A stretch of 18,928 nt of DNA from NCBI GenBank assembly GCA_023419055.1, contig JAEZYO010000780.1, forward strand, positions 1 to 18,928, given 5' to 3'. The translations under genes were made by a program, and so were the position numbers. The notes under the pieces are model-generated. The model was given only the letters and a program-made list of their open reading frames with translations. It ran no database searches and had not been told where the DNA came from. The first letter of the stretch is position 1; each line of letters starts with the position of its first letter. This stretch comes from Pseudomonadota bacterium (GTDB taxonomy: Bacteria > Myxococcota > Polyangia > Polyangiales > Polyangiaceae). Below are positions 1-7,389 of this stretch, in pieces.

Positions 1-247
1 GGTCTCCGGGCGCTGCCTGCAGGCTGCGCGCGCGACCTGCATAAGCAAGCGCGCGATCGAAGCTCGCATCGGGGTGGGAAAATCCACGATCGGCGAGGGC
101 CTCGAAGCGATCGACAGCCTCCCCGTACGCGCCGCGCTCGAGCGCTGCCGCGCCCTCACGGAACGCATCCTCCGCGCTCTCCGCGCGCGTGGGGAGCGCA
201 TGCAGGAACGTGACGACGAGAGCCGCGAGGACGAAGCGAGCGCGCAT
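1..247 (-). CDS. batE: BatE-like TPR protein, 5' part (cut by left edge)
   Basis: The reverse strand from the ATG at 247 gives 82 residues and stays open to position 1, so the C-terminus lies outside the window. Residues 1-22 form a classic Sec signal peptide: Arg-rich start, hydrophobic VLAALVVTFLHAL core, cleavage site near TRA-ES. Two tetratricopeptide-like helices follow: AFREGAAALERGAYGEAVDRF (about residues 28-48) and a PDASFDRALAYAGRA segment beginning near residue 60. BatE proteins of aerotolerance operons are secreted or periplasmic TPR proteins, often with an SH3-like domain further on, which cannot be checked here. The ATG lies only 4 nt after the batD stop and has only a weak AGG-type ribosome site inside batD, consistent with coupled translation. 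The start is too near the edge for a long open frame, so automated callers may miss it. The name is inferred from position plus the signal peptide and TPR pattern. Confidence 0.75.
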   Translation of the reverse strand, partial: MRARFVLAALVVTFLHALPTRAESAEDAFREGAAALERGAYGEAVDRFEALADRGFSHPDASFDRALAYAGRARSLQAAPGD

Positions 248-251
248 GAAC

Positions 252-2123
252 CTAGCTCGTAGCGCGAGGTTTCTGTCGAAGGAGCGCGCGCGTCAAAGGT
301 TCTGCTCGGGCGACCCATTCCTTCGGGCTCGAGCCCGATGCATCGCCGGTGAAGCGGGCCCTCTCGCAGTCGTCGAGCAACGCGATGACGGCGGTCGCGC
401 GTTCGGCCGGTACGCCGGCTCGCTCGAGCGCCTTTTGCAGGTCGCTTCGGAGGAGAGCCCGGGCTCGGAGGCCCGTCCCTGCTTCGATGGCGAGGAAGAG
501 CGCACGCTCGACCAGCGCGGGCGCTTTGGCCGCCTCACTCGCCGGGAGCCGCGACGCATCGTTCAGCGCCGCTTCCGCGAGCAGTCGCGGGTCGTCCTTC
601 TTCGCGGAGGCCCGCCGTTTGAGCGCGCCCCAGAGACGCAGCCCACCGTCGGTCAGCACGACCCCGAGCGGCGCTCCGAAGACGAGCCAGAGGAACCAGG
701 GCTCGTCCGTCAGGTGCCGTTTCTCGGGTGGTAGAGGCTCGAGCTTGCCGCGGATCTTGCCGAGCTCCTCGAGCGGAGAACGCTGCAGAGCGTCGGCGCG
801 TTTCGGCCCCGCTCCCGGAGTGACCTCGATCTTCCCGAGCGCCGCGCGCGCGAACTCGTAGCGTTCACTCGTCGGGTTGTAGAAGGGAAGCGCGAGCTCA
901 CCGAGGTCCACGCTGCCCGCTTCGGTCAGCTTGACGACATAAGTGAAGGAGCGAAAGCCGCGCACCACGTTGCCCTTGGGCTCTACGTCGGAAACGATGT
1001 TCGGCTCGAGCCACTCTACGCCGTGCCGTTGAGGCACGTTGAGCGTGGAAGGGACGTTTCCGATGCCCTCGAGGCGCGCCACGACCGAGACGGCTTCACC
1101 CGCCTGTACTCGGCGCGGCTCCACGGTGGCGCTCAAGGTGTACTGTCCCACGTCGCCGAGTCGATAGCCGGGCGGCCTGCCGGAGAGCGGAGGCTCTTCC
1201 ACGACGATCTCGATCGGCTCGCTCGAGCGCGAGAGTGGTTTCCTCGTCGCGTAGCGGTCCCCGCCGAAGAGAACCTCGACGGGCCCCACGCTGAGCTTGC
1301 CGGCCTTGAGCGGGAAGAGCGCGTACTGCCTTAGCCGTTGCGCGAGAAACACGTCGTCGCCGATCGGTACTCGTACGGCGCTTTGGTCCGAGTCCTCGAT
1401 CGCGAAAGCGAGGAAATCAGGGCGGCTCGGTTCGGTGACTCCTCCCACGCGATAGGGGCCTCGCCCGCCGTAGCCGTAGATGTCGAAGGTGACCTGCTGC
1501 CCGACCACGACCTTCTCCGGCGTGGTCCGCACGCGCACGAACGCCGTTCGATCGGGGGCGCGATCGACCTGGAACTCCGGAGGTACCGGAGGCAGGTCGT
1601 CGGCGAAGTCGTCGCTATTGGGATCGAGCAGGCCCCTGGGAAACGGCGAGCGCCCGAAGGGGTCGAAAAAGTCGAACGGATCGAAGCCGGGCCGCCGGGG
1701 ATCCCCACGGCGAGGCAGAGTGCCTGCGGCCAGCACCTCGAGCTCGATGACGTCGCCCTGCTGGCGCTTGCCCTGCACCTCGACGCTCGGCGGGCCGATG
1801 CGAAACTTCCCCGGCCGCGCCGCGCTCAAGGTCCACGTAACGGTGATGCCGACGCTGCGCGACATCCGGCCGTTCACGATGCTGACTTGGGTTTGTGAGC
1901 TCACGCTCGGCCCGCGAACGGTGACGCCGGGCGGAGCGACGAGCTTCGGGTTCGACGGCACGTCGGCCTCCGAGCTCGCGAGCGCGGTGAGCTGCACCTG
2001 GACGTTTTCTCCGACCTCGACCTGACGTGCGCTGGCTTCCGTCTGCAAGCGCACCTGCGCCGATGCGATGGTGGGCACGGCGCACACGATCGCGGCTACG
2101 GCGATCGTCGACCCGAGCCTCAC
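252..2123 (-). CDS. batD: BatD family protein (oxygen-tolerance/aerotolerance, membrane anchored)
   Basis: This 623-residue protein starts at a GTG (2123) preceded by GGAGG 4 nt upstream. The GTGA start overlaps the stop of the preceding gene by 4 nt. Residues 1-22 are a Sec signal peptide ending IASA|Q. The body is a string of beta-rich Ig-like repeats (patterns such as VEVGENVQVQLTALAS, KVVVGQQVTFDIYGYG and RVQAGEAVSVVARLEG), the hallmark of BatD. A Pro/Phe/Asp-rich loop (RPGFDPFDFFDPFG) lies near residues 145-160. A single transmembrane segment (about 476-496, WFLWLVFGAPLGVVL) is followed by a basic stop and a ~120-residue cytoplasmic helical tail. Known BatD proteins share this signal peptide / periplasmic beta domain / TM layout. 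The inferred role is as a periplasmic scaffold for the BatA/BatB membrane complex. No substrate or ligand can be read from the sequence. Confidence 0.88.
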   Translation of the reverse strand: MRLGSTIAVAAIVCAVPTIASAQVRLQTEASARQVEVGENVQVQLTALASSEADVPSNPKLVAPPGVTVRGPSVSSQTQVSIVNGRMSRSVGITVTWTLSAARPGKFRIGPPSVEVQGKRQQGDVIELEVLAAGTLPRRGDPRRPGFDPFDFFDPFGRSPFPRGLLDPNSDDFADDLPPVPPEFQVDRAPDRTAFVRVRTTPEKVVVGQQVTFDIYGYGGRGPYRVGGVTEPSRPDFLAFAIEDSDQSAVRVPIGDDVFLAQRLRQYALFPLKAGKLSVGPVEVLFGGDRYATRKPLSRSSEPIEIVVEEPPLSGRPPGYRLGDVGQYTLSATVEPRRVQAGEAVSVVARLEGIGNVPSTLNVPQRHGVEWLEPNIVSDVEPKGNVVRGFRSFTYVVKLTEAGSVDLGELALPFYNPTSERYEFARAALGKIEVTPGAGPKRADALQRSPLEELGKIRGKLEPLPPEKRHLTDEPWFLWLVFGAPLGVVLTDGGLRLWGALKRRASAKKDDPRLLAEAALNDASRLPASEAAKAPALVERALFLAIEAGTGLRARALLRSDLQKALERAGVPAERATAVIALLDDCERARFTGDASGSSPKEWVARAEPLTRALLRQKPRATS

Positions 2124-4219
2124 TTGTCCTCCGAAGCGGGGACGCGCTGGCCGCGCCGCCTGCCGAGTTGCTGCTGGAGGGTGGGCGCCTGCTCGAATTG
2201 GTCGAGCAAGCGATCGTCCGGTGACTGCTGGGGTTGTTGTGGTCGCTGCTGCTGCTGTTGTTGTTGTTCCTTCTGGTCCTGCTGGTCCTTTTGATCCTGA
2301 TTCGAGCCGGCGTCCTTTTGATCGCCCGCGTCGGGCTGCTCGTTCTGATCCGAGCCGCCGTCGTCACCCGCGTCTTTCTGATCGGCCTCCCCGGAGTCGG
2401 GCTGATCGCCGCCGTCGTTGCCGGAGTCGGGTTGGTCGTTCCCGCCGTCATCGCCGGAATCCGGCTGCTCGGAGGCGTCGGGCGAAGCGTCGCTGCCGGC
2501 GTCTTTCTGTTCGTCTTCCAGGCGTCGCTGAGCGATCGCTCGGTTGTGCGCGGCGTCGCGCCCGATTCCGTCGGCTCCGGCGTCTTCGGGGAAGCCCGGG
2601 ACGAGCTTCAGCGCGGCGTCGTAAGCCGCTACCGCGGCGCGGTATTCACCGCGTAAAAACTCGAGGTTGCCGGCCAGGTAGAAGGCGCGCGCTCGCAAGT
2701 CGATCGGCGCCGTCGCGTCTCCGGCCACGAGTCGCACGATGGTGCTCGCACAATCGACCTGTTCGCCGCGCTTCTCGCGCTGGGTCTCCTGCTCGGGGGT
2801 GAGCCCCGCGTCCGTCGCGCCGAGCGGCTCCTCCCCGAAGCGCTGACCGAACTGCTCGGCGAGCGCAAACAAGCCGAGCCCGAGGTCGAACGCCGCGTTC
2901 GGGCGGGTTCGAGCCGGCTCCGGCGTCGAGATCTGACCCTTTTCGCACTTGCCCGTCAGCAAGTAGCTCTCGAGCAGACCCACCGCGGCGCCTGCGTCTC
3001 CCGCGTCGTAGGCCGAGATGGCGTCGTTCACGACGGGTGACTCGCGCTCGAACAAGCGATCGGCGCGCTCGCAGCCGGTTCCGAGCAGGCCAAGGACGAG
3101 CGCAGAAGAGAGCCCGGTGAGCGCCGCGCGGGCAGCGCGCTTGGCCGCGTCGCTGCTCTTGCGCCGCCTGCGCTTCGGCTCGACGGGCGTGGTCACGGCG
3201 CGGGCGCGCTTCGGCCCCTCCGGGATGAAGCTCTCCGCTAGGAGCAGCAGGATCGCGAGCGCGAGCGGGTACGCGAACACGTCGGCGTACACGTCTTCCA
3301 CGCGCTCCGAGAGCTCCTCGCTCATCAGCCGCTTGAGACGGTTCGCGACCTCCTCGATACCGGTTTGCCCGCGTTCGCTCCGGACGATGATGCCGCCCCC
3401 GCTTTCGGCGAGCTTCGTCAGCTGCTCTTCGCCCTCGGCCGTGAGGCTCGTCGTGATGGGCTTCCCATCCTCGTCGTTGCGGTAACCGAGCACGCGTCCG
3501 CTGTCGTCGACCTCGGGCAGCGGCTCCGGCGTCCGCCCGCCGATCTGCACCACGTAGACGCTGATCGCGTCTTGACGCGCGGCGGTGGCGACCGCGACCG
3601 GATCACCCTCGAGGTCTTCGCCGTCGGTCACCAGCACCATCACGCGGCGATGATCCTTGGAGAGCGGATCGCGCGCGAAGAGCTCGCGGCCGGCCTCGAG
3701 GGCGCGCGCGATGGCCGTGCCGCCGACGGGCATGTCGTTCGGGGAGAGCTGGCGGAAGAACTGCGCGATGGCCCCGCCGTCGCTCGTGAGCGGGAAGGCG
3801 ATGGCATCGCCCGCGAAGGCGACCGCGCCGAAGCGCGCCCCGGGCAGCTCGGCGATCAGGCGCCCGACCTCCGCCTTGGCCCGTTCGATGCGCGACGGAG
3901 CGACGTCGCGCGCGTACATGCTCTTCGAGTAGTCGAGCACGAGCGTGACATCGAGATCGGTCGCCGGGATCAGGCGCGAGCCGCGCCCGTACTGAGGCTG
4001 GGCGAGCGCCACGAAGGCGAGCGCGAGCGCGAGTACGAGCAGCACTCCCTTCAGGGTGCGGCGCCCGCCCGCGCGCGACGTGGCGAGCGCCGCGACGCGC
4101 TCGGGGTCGCCGAAGCGTGCCACGGCGCGCGTGTGCAAGAACGCGCCCAGCACCAAGAGGCCGCCCACGCCGAGCGCGAGCAACGTGCCGAGGAGCCAGA
4201 GCTCTTCCGCGAACCTCAC
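2120..4219 (-). CDS. batB: BatB-BatC fusion: VWA membrane protein with C-terminal TPR and Asp/Gln-rich tail
   Basis: This 699-residue protein starts at a GTG (4219) with GGAGG 5 nt upstream. It overlaps batA by 4 nt (GTGA) and batD by 4 nt. Two N-terminal TM helices (about 7-28 and 56-73) precede a von Willebrand A domain with an intact MIDAS: D96-Y-S98-K-S100, T168 and D199 (VTDGED). A third TM (about 314-329) follows, as in BatB. After a basic stretch (RRRRKSS) comes a second hydrophobic segment, residues 366-382, ending LLGTGC, which looks like a leftover lipoprotein or signal segment. The C-terminal third has a TPR (about 510-542, YLAGNLEFLRGEYRAAVAAY), then a low-complexity Asp/Gln/Gly/Ser region (570-665) and a short conserved-looking end (LLDQFEQ, GRRRGQR). 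BatC is usually a separate TPR protein, so this reads as a BatB-BatC fusion. The fusion has no internal stop and no sign of frameshift. Confidence 0.88.
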   Translation of the reverse strand: MRFAEELWLLGTLLALGVGGLLVLGAFLHTRAVARFGDPERVAALATSRAGGRRTLKGVLLVLALALAFVALAQPQYGRGSRLIPATDLDVTLVLDYSKSMYARDVAPSRIERAKAEVGRLIAELPGARFGAVAFAGDAIAFPLTSDGGAIAQFFRQLSPNDMPVGGTAIARALEAGRELFARDPLSKDHRRVMVLVTDGEDLEGDPVAVATAARQDAISVYVVQIGGRTPEPLPEVDDSGRVLGYRNDEDGKPITTSLTAEGEEQLTKLAESGGGIIVRSERGQTGIEEVANRLKRLMSEELSERVEDVYADVFAYPLALAILLLLAESFIPEGPKRARAVTTPVEPKRRRRKSSDAAKRAARAALTGLSSALVLGLLGTGCERADRLFERESPVVNDAISAYDAGDAGAAVGLLESYLLTGKCEKGQISTPEPARTRPNAAFDLGLGLFALAEQFGQRFGEEPLGATDAGLTPEQETQREKRGEQVDCASTIVRLVAGDATAPIDLRARAFYLAGNLEFLRGEYRAAVAAYDAALKLVPGFPEDAGADGIGRDAAHNRAIAQRRLEDEQKDAGSDASPDASEQPDSGDDGGNDQPDSGNDGGDQPDSGEADQKDAGDDGGSDQNEQPDAGDQKDAGSNQDQKDQQDQKEQQQQQQQRPQQPQQSPDDRLLDQFEQAPTLQQQLGRRRGQRVPASEDK
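2225..2512 (-). repeat. Low-complexity Asp/Gln/Gly/Ser repeat region inside the BatB-BatC fusion
   Basis: Codons for residues 570-665 of the fusion encode imperfect repeats of Q-P-D-S-G-(D/N)-D-G-G (residues about 585-610), then Q-K-D-A-G-D-D-G-G-type units, then a Gln run (residues 652-658, with a further Gln-rich stretch after it). On the plus strand this appears as CTG/TTG triplet runs near 2246-2275. The repeats stay in frame and vary in codon use. This suggests selection on an acidic, disordered tail rather than a simple microsatellite. Acidic/Gln-rich C-termini are known on BatB/BatC proteins. Confidence 0.8.
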
Positions 4220-5364
4220 GGGAACCTCCGCAGCAAGAAGGCGCGCAAGAGCGCGTCCAGCGCGAGCAGGAGCACGCCCGGCAACAGCAGGAAGCGGTAG
4301 AGCTCTTCGTAGTTGGCCTGGTTGGCCGCGAGCTTGGTCTTCTCGAGCTTGTCGAGCACGTCGTGGAAGCTCGCCTGCAGCGTGCGCGCGTCGGTCGCCA
4401 CGTACATCTGTCCGCCCGTCTTGCTCGCGAGATCGCGCAGCAGCTTGGGGTTCACCGGGTAGTTGACCTGGTGGTAGCGCGGCTGGCCGAAGATGTCCTG
4501 GCCGTCCTGGACCTCCGCGAGGTCACCGGAGCCGATCTGGATGCTGTAGATCTTGGCGCCGACCTTGTTCGCGAGCTCGGCGGCGTGCTCTGGAGCGAGC
4601 AACCCGCCGCGGTTGTCCCCGTCGGTGAGGAGGATAACCGCTTTGCTCTTGGCCTCGCTGCGCCGCAGGCGCGCGGCCGCCGTGCCGATCGCGTCTCCGA
4701 TCGCGGTCCCGTTGGGATCGATCAGGTTGATGTCCATCCGCGACACCAGCGCGTCGAGCAGGTGATAGTCGAGCGTGGGCGGAGAGACGACGTACGCGCT
4801 CGAGCCGAAGACCACGACGCCGATGCGGTCGGTCTTGCGGCGGGAGATGAAGTCTCGCAGCACCGCCTTCGCGGCGTCGATGCGCATCGGCCGGAGCTTC
4901 TGGCCCTTCGAGGGCAGGTAGCCCTGGAGGTCGTCCGGCACGTTGTCCATCACGGCGCGCATGGAGCCCGAGAGGTCGAGCGCGACGACGATGTCGATGC
5001 CCTGCTCCTGAGTGGTCACCGCGCGGAGCGAGTTCAGCGGTCGCGCGATCGCGCCGATGCACAACAAGAGCCCGAAGGAGCGCGCGATGGTCGGCGCGTC
5101 CCGGAGCCAGACGCGCACGCCTGCCGGCCCCGTGAGCAGCGGGCGCAAGATCCCGAGCCGCAGGCGCGGAACGCGCTGGGCGTCGCCCCAGATGCCCCAC
5201 ACGAACACCGCTGGAACCACGAGGGCGGCGAGCAACGCGTACGGGTACTGCCACTCGGCCTGCAAGAGCTCCTGACCGCGGAACAACGCCGGGTACGCGG
5301 CTGCCGCGAGGCCCAGCACGAGGGTGAGGCCGAGCGCGACCACGATGCGCATCGACCGCGTCAC
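4216..5364 (-). CDS. batA: BatA: VWA-domain aerotolerance protein
   Basis: This 382-residue protein starts at a GTG (5364) with GGAGGGG 5 nt upstream. The GTGA start overlaps the stop of the upstream gene. An in-frame ATG at codon 5 is an alternative start. The hydrophobic N-terminus (about 7-26), a second TM (41-59) and a third (about 93-110) precede a VWA domain. Its MIDAS metal site is complete: D130-L-S132-G-S134, T220 and D248-G-D250. The C-terminus carries one more TM (about 356-375). The layout 'TM-TM-VWA-TM' and the DLSGSM motif are those of BatA. The protein is expected to sit in the cytoplasmic membrane and pair with BatB, with the MoxR ATPase as partner. That partnership is known for MoxR/VWA systems in general and is inferred here from the operon. 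Confidence 0.92.
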   Translation of the reverse strand: MTRSMRIVVALGLTLVLGLAAAAYPALFRGQELLQAEWQYPYALLAALVVPAVFVWGIWGDAQRVPRLRLGILRPLLTGPAGVRVWLRDAPTIARSFGLLLCIGAIARPLNSLRAVTTQEQGIDIVVALDLSGSMRAVMDNVPDDLQGYLPSKGQKLRPMRIDAAKAVLRDFISRRKTDRIGVVVFGSSAYVVSPPTLDYHLLDALVSRMDINLIDPNGTAIGDAIGTAAARLRRSEAKSKAVILLTDGDNRGGLLAPEHAAELANKVGAKIYSIQIGSGDLAEVQDGQDIFGQPRYHQVNYPVNPKLLRDLASKTGGQMYVATDARTLQASFHDVLDKLEKTKLAANQANYEELYRFLLLPGVLLLALDALLRAFLLRRFP

Positions 5365-6491
5365 GTGGACCCCTCCACGGGCTCGGGGGGCGCGGGCGCG
5401 GCCGCTTCGGTAGGTGTGGGTACGGTCGTGCGCACGATCTCCTCGGCGCGGGAGAGGGAAAGCACGCAGTCGGCTTCGCTCGGCGTGAAGCGCGCGAACT
5501 TCACGAGATCGGCGTCACGCAGGAAGCTCTCGATCGTGTCGAGGACCGGGATGCGAGGCGACACCTTCCGCAGCACGGAGAGCGCTTCGCGCGTCGTGCT
5601 CTCGAGCCCGTCGAAGCCGTAGCGCGCGCCGAGGTACTTGCGCAGCGTATCGGACACTCGGTCGTAGTGCTCGGCGTGGCGTTGCTCCGTGAGGAGCCCG
5701 GCGTGCCGCAGGTCGTAGAGCTCCTCGAGCGCGACCTCCCAGGGCAGACGCGGAGGTGGGGGTGGCGGGACGGGGCGCGGCCTGCGCAGCCACTTGCCCA
5801 ACAGCCAGGCAAGGAGCGCGCCCGCGACGAGCGCGACGGCAGCGACGAGGGTCGCCGTCTTCGCGGCGGTCCAGATTTCGCGCTGCGGGCGAGGCGCCGG
5901 ATTTTCACGTGGCTTGGCGTTGGGCGTGTTGGCGATCGGATCCTCGATAGTGACCCGATGCGGCTCGGTGCAGAGCACCATGACGTCACCGCTCGCGCGC
6001 GCGATCGTGATCGGCAAGGGTGGGATGACGAGCTGGTTCCTGCCGGGCTTCTCCGGGAGCGGGACGAACGAGACCTTCACGGTCGTCGTCGCGTTCTCGC
6101 CCGACTCGCGACGCTCGACCACGGGACCCGCACCGCCGTCCGGATCGGGGAGGTAGAGACCCGAGCGCTCGAGCGCCTCGAGCGCCTTGCTCGACGATTG
6201 TGGCGAGAGCCCGCTAGGAAGCACCGTCTCGCCCTTGCCGTGCTCGATCTCGAGCGCGAGCGTCAGCGCGTGCCCGGAGAGCGCGCGGCTCGGCAGCGTT
6301 TCTTTCAACTTGGGCCGCGGCTTGTCCGCGGGCAGCTTTTCGACGCACTGCTCGCCGATGCTCGCGACCGACACCGGCGGCGCGCTCGGCGCCGCGGACG
6401 GGACCGAGGCGCTCGGAGCCTGCGCTCCGGCCAGCGTCGACAACGAGCTCAAGGCGAGCGTCATCGCCGCGGAGAGCTGTCGCCCTTTCAA
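5361..6491 (-). CDS. Bat-operon membrane-anchored protein of unknown function (TTG start)
   Basis: This 376-residue protein lies between the DUF58 gene and batA. The TTG at 6491 is chosen because GGAGGG (6499-6504) lies 7 nt upstream, the TTGA overlaps the DUF58 stop by 4 nt, and the resulting N-terminus (residues 1-24, MKGRQLSAAM... ending LAGAQA) is a good signal peptide. The frame is open much further upstream, to 7046, but that extension is Arg/Pro-rich shadow of the DUF58 gene. The layout is: Ala/Ser/Pro linker (24-42), a ~140-residue predicted periplasmic beta domain (about 45-185), one TM (211-231), a Pro run (PVPPPPPPRLP) and a cytoplasmic helical domain (250-355) with YDRVSDTLRKYLGARYGFDG and a following TTREAL. 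The cytoplasmic part recalls DUF4381 proteins found at this place in MoxR/VWA operons, but the match is by eye only. It is probably a partner of BatA/BatD, and no enzymatic motif is visible. Confidence 0.82.
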   Translation of the reverse strand: MKGRQLSAAMTLALSSLSTLAGAQAPSASVPSAAPSAPPVSVASIGEQCVEKLPADKPRPKLKETLPSRALSGHALTLALEIEHGKGETVLPSGLSPQSSSKALEALERSGLYLPDPDGGAGPVVERRESGENATTTVKVSFVPLPEKPGRNQLVIPPLPITIARASGDVMVLCTEPHRVTIEDPIANTPNAKPRENPAPRPQREIWTAAKTATLVAAVALVAGALLAWLLGKWLRRPRPVPPPPPPRLPWEVALEELYDLRHAGLLTEQRHAEHYDRVSDTLRKYLGARYGFDGLESTTREALSVLRKVSPRIPVLDTIESFLRDADLVKFARFTPSEADCVLSLSRAEEIVRTTVPTPTEAAAPAPPEPVEGST

Positions 6492-7369
6492 CGATGCACC
6501 CTCCGCGCGCGGCGGGCGAAGAGATCGCGCAGCGGCCCGATGTAGGGCCGATCCGTGCGCACGACGCAGTAGTCGAGGCCGAACTTCTTGAAGAGCGCGA
6601 TGGGCCGTTCGCGAAGCCTTCGCATCTGCTTCTGGTAGTTCGCCCGGACGAGCGGACTCGAAGTGTCGACGAGCACGCTCTCGCCGGTCTCGAAATCCTC
6701 GAAGCTCGCGAGGCCGACGTCGGGCAGCTCCTCGTCGCGCGGATCGACCAGCATGACCGGGATCACGTCGTGGCGAGCGGAGGCGAGCGAGAGAGCGCGC
6801 TCGTAGCCGTCGGCGAAGAAGTCCGACATCAAGAAGGCCACGCTGCGCCGCCGAGACAGGCGGTACAACGTCTCCAGCATGACCTTGAGGTCGGTGCCGG
6901 TCCGCGTGGGGTTCGCGCCCAGGATCTCGCGGATCACTCGCATCACGTGCTTCTGCCCCTTCTTGGGCGGCACGATCTTCTCGACCGTGTCGGTGCCGAG
7001 CAGGAGGCCGACGCGGTCGTTGTTCTTGATGGCGCTGAAGGCGCACACGGCGGCTACCTCGGCCGCGAGGCGCGCCTTGCTGCCGCCGCGCGTCCCGAAG
7101 AGCTCGCTCGCCGAGAGATCCACCGCGAGCAGCACCGTCATCTCGCGCTCCTCCGTGAACACCTTCACGTAGGTCGCGTTCATGCGCGCGCTCACGTTCC
7201 AGTCGATGGTGCGGACGTCGTCGCCGGGCTGGTACTCGCGCACCTCTCGAAAGGCGAGGCCCTGGCCCTTGAACACGGACGTGTAGCTGCCGGCGAGCTG
7301 CTCCGTGGCCAGCCGGTTCGTCGTGATCTCGAGCTTCCGCAGCGCTTTGAGGAGCTCTTTGGGGATCAA
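6488..7369 (-). CDS. DUF58 domain protein of MoxR operon
   Basis: This 293-residue protein starts at a TTG (7369). A strong AGGAGG lies 4 nt upstream (7374-7379), 20 nt after moxR ends. The family signature is plain: REYQPGDDVRTIDWNVSARM at residues 44-63 (the DUF58 'G-D-D-x-R-x-I-D-W' motif), followed by a VWA-like core (LLAVDLSASELFG, D84/S86/S88) that is MIDAS-like but lacks obvious later metal ligands. No TM or signal is evident, so it is probably cytoplasmic. DUF58 proteins almost always follow moxR and are thought to be adaptors or substrates of the AAA+ ATPase. The stop overlaps the next gene's TTG by 4 nt. Confidence 0.92.
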   Translation of the reverse strand: MIPKELLKALRKLEITTNRLATEQLAGSYTSVFKGQGLAFREVREYQPGDDVRTIDWNVSARMNATYVKVFTEEREMTVLLAVDLSASELFGTRGGSKARLAAEVAAVCAFSAIKNNDRVGLLLGTDTVEKIVPPKKGQKHVMRVIREILGANPTRTGTDLKVMLETLYRLSRRRSVAFLMSDFFADGYERALSLASARHDVIPVMLVDPRDEELPDVGLASFEDFETGESVLVDTSSPLVRANYQKQMRRLRERPIALFKKFGLDYCVVRTDRPYIGPLRDLFARRARRVHR

Positions 7370-7389
7370 GGCGCCTCCTGGGCTCCGCT

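Noticed and set aside
2244..2275. CTG/TTG triplet run as a plain microsatellite
   Set aside because: It codes in frame for the Gln run of the BatB-BatC tail with mixed CAG/CAA codons, so it is protein-coding low complexity.
4117..5622. 501-codon open frame on the plus strand antisense to batA and its neighbours
   Set aside because: It is an artefact of high GC: His/Arg/Glu/Asp-rich composition, no family motif, and complete overlap with well-supported minus-strand genes. The same applies to 3365-4300, 6494-7483, 7429-8409 and 5667-6545.
6492..7046. N-terminal extension of the unknown Bat-operon protein (561-residue version)
   Set aside because: The extension lies wholly inside the DUF58 gene, is Arg/Pro/His-rich, and has no signal peptide at its end. 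The internal TTG with Shine-Dalgarno and signal peptide is better.
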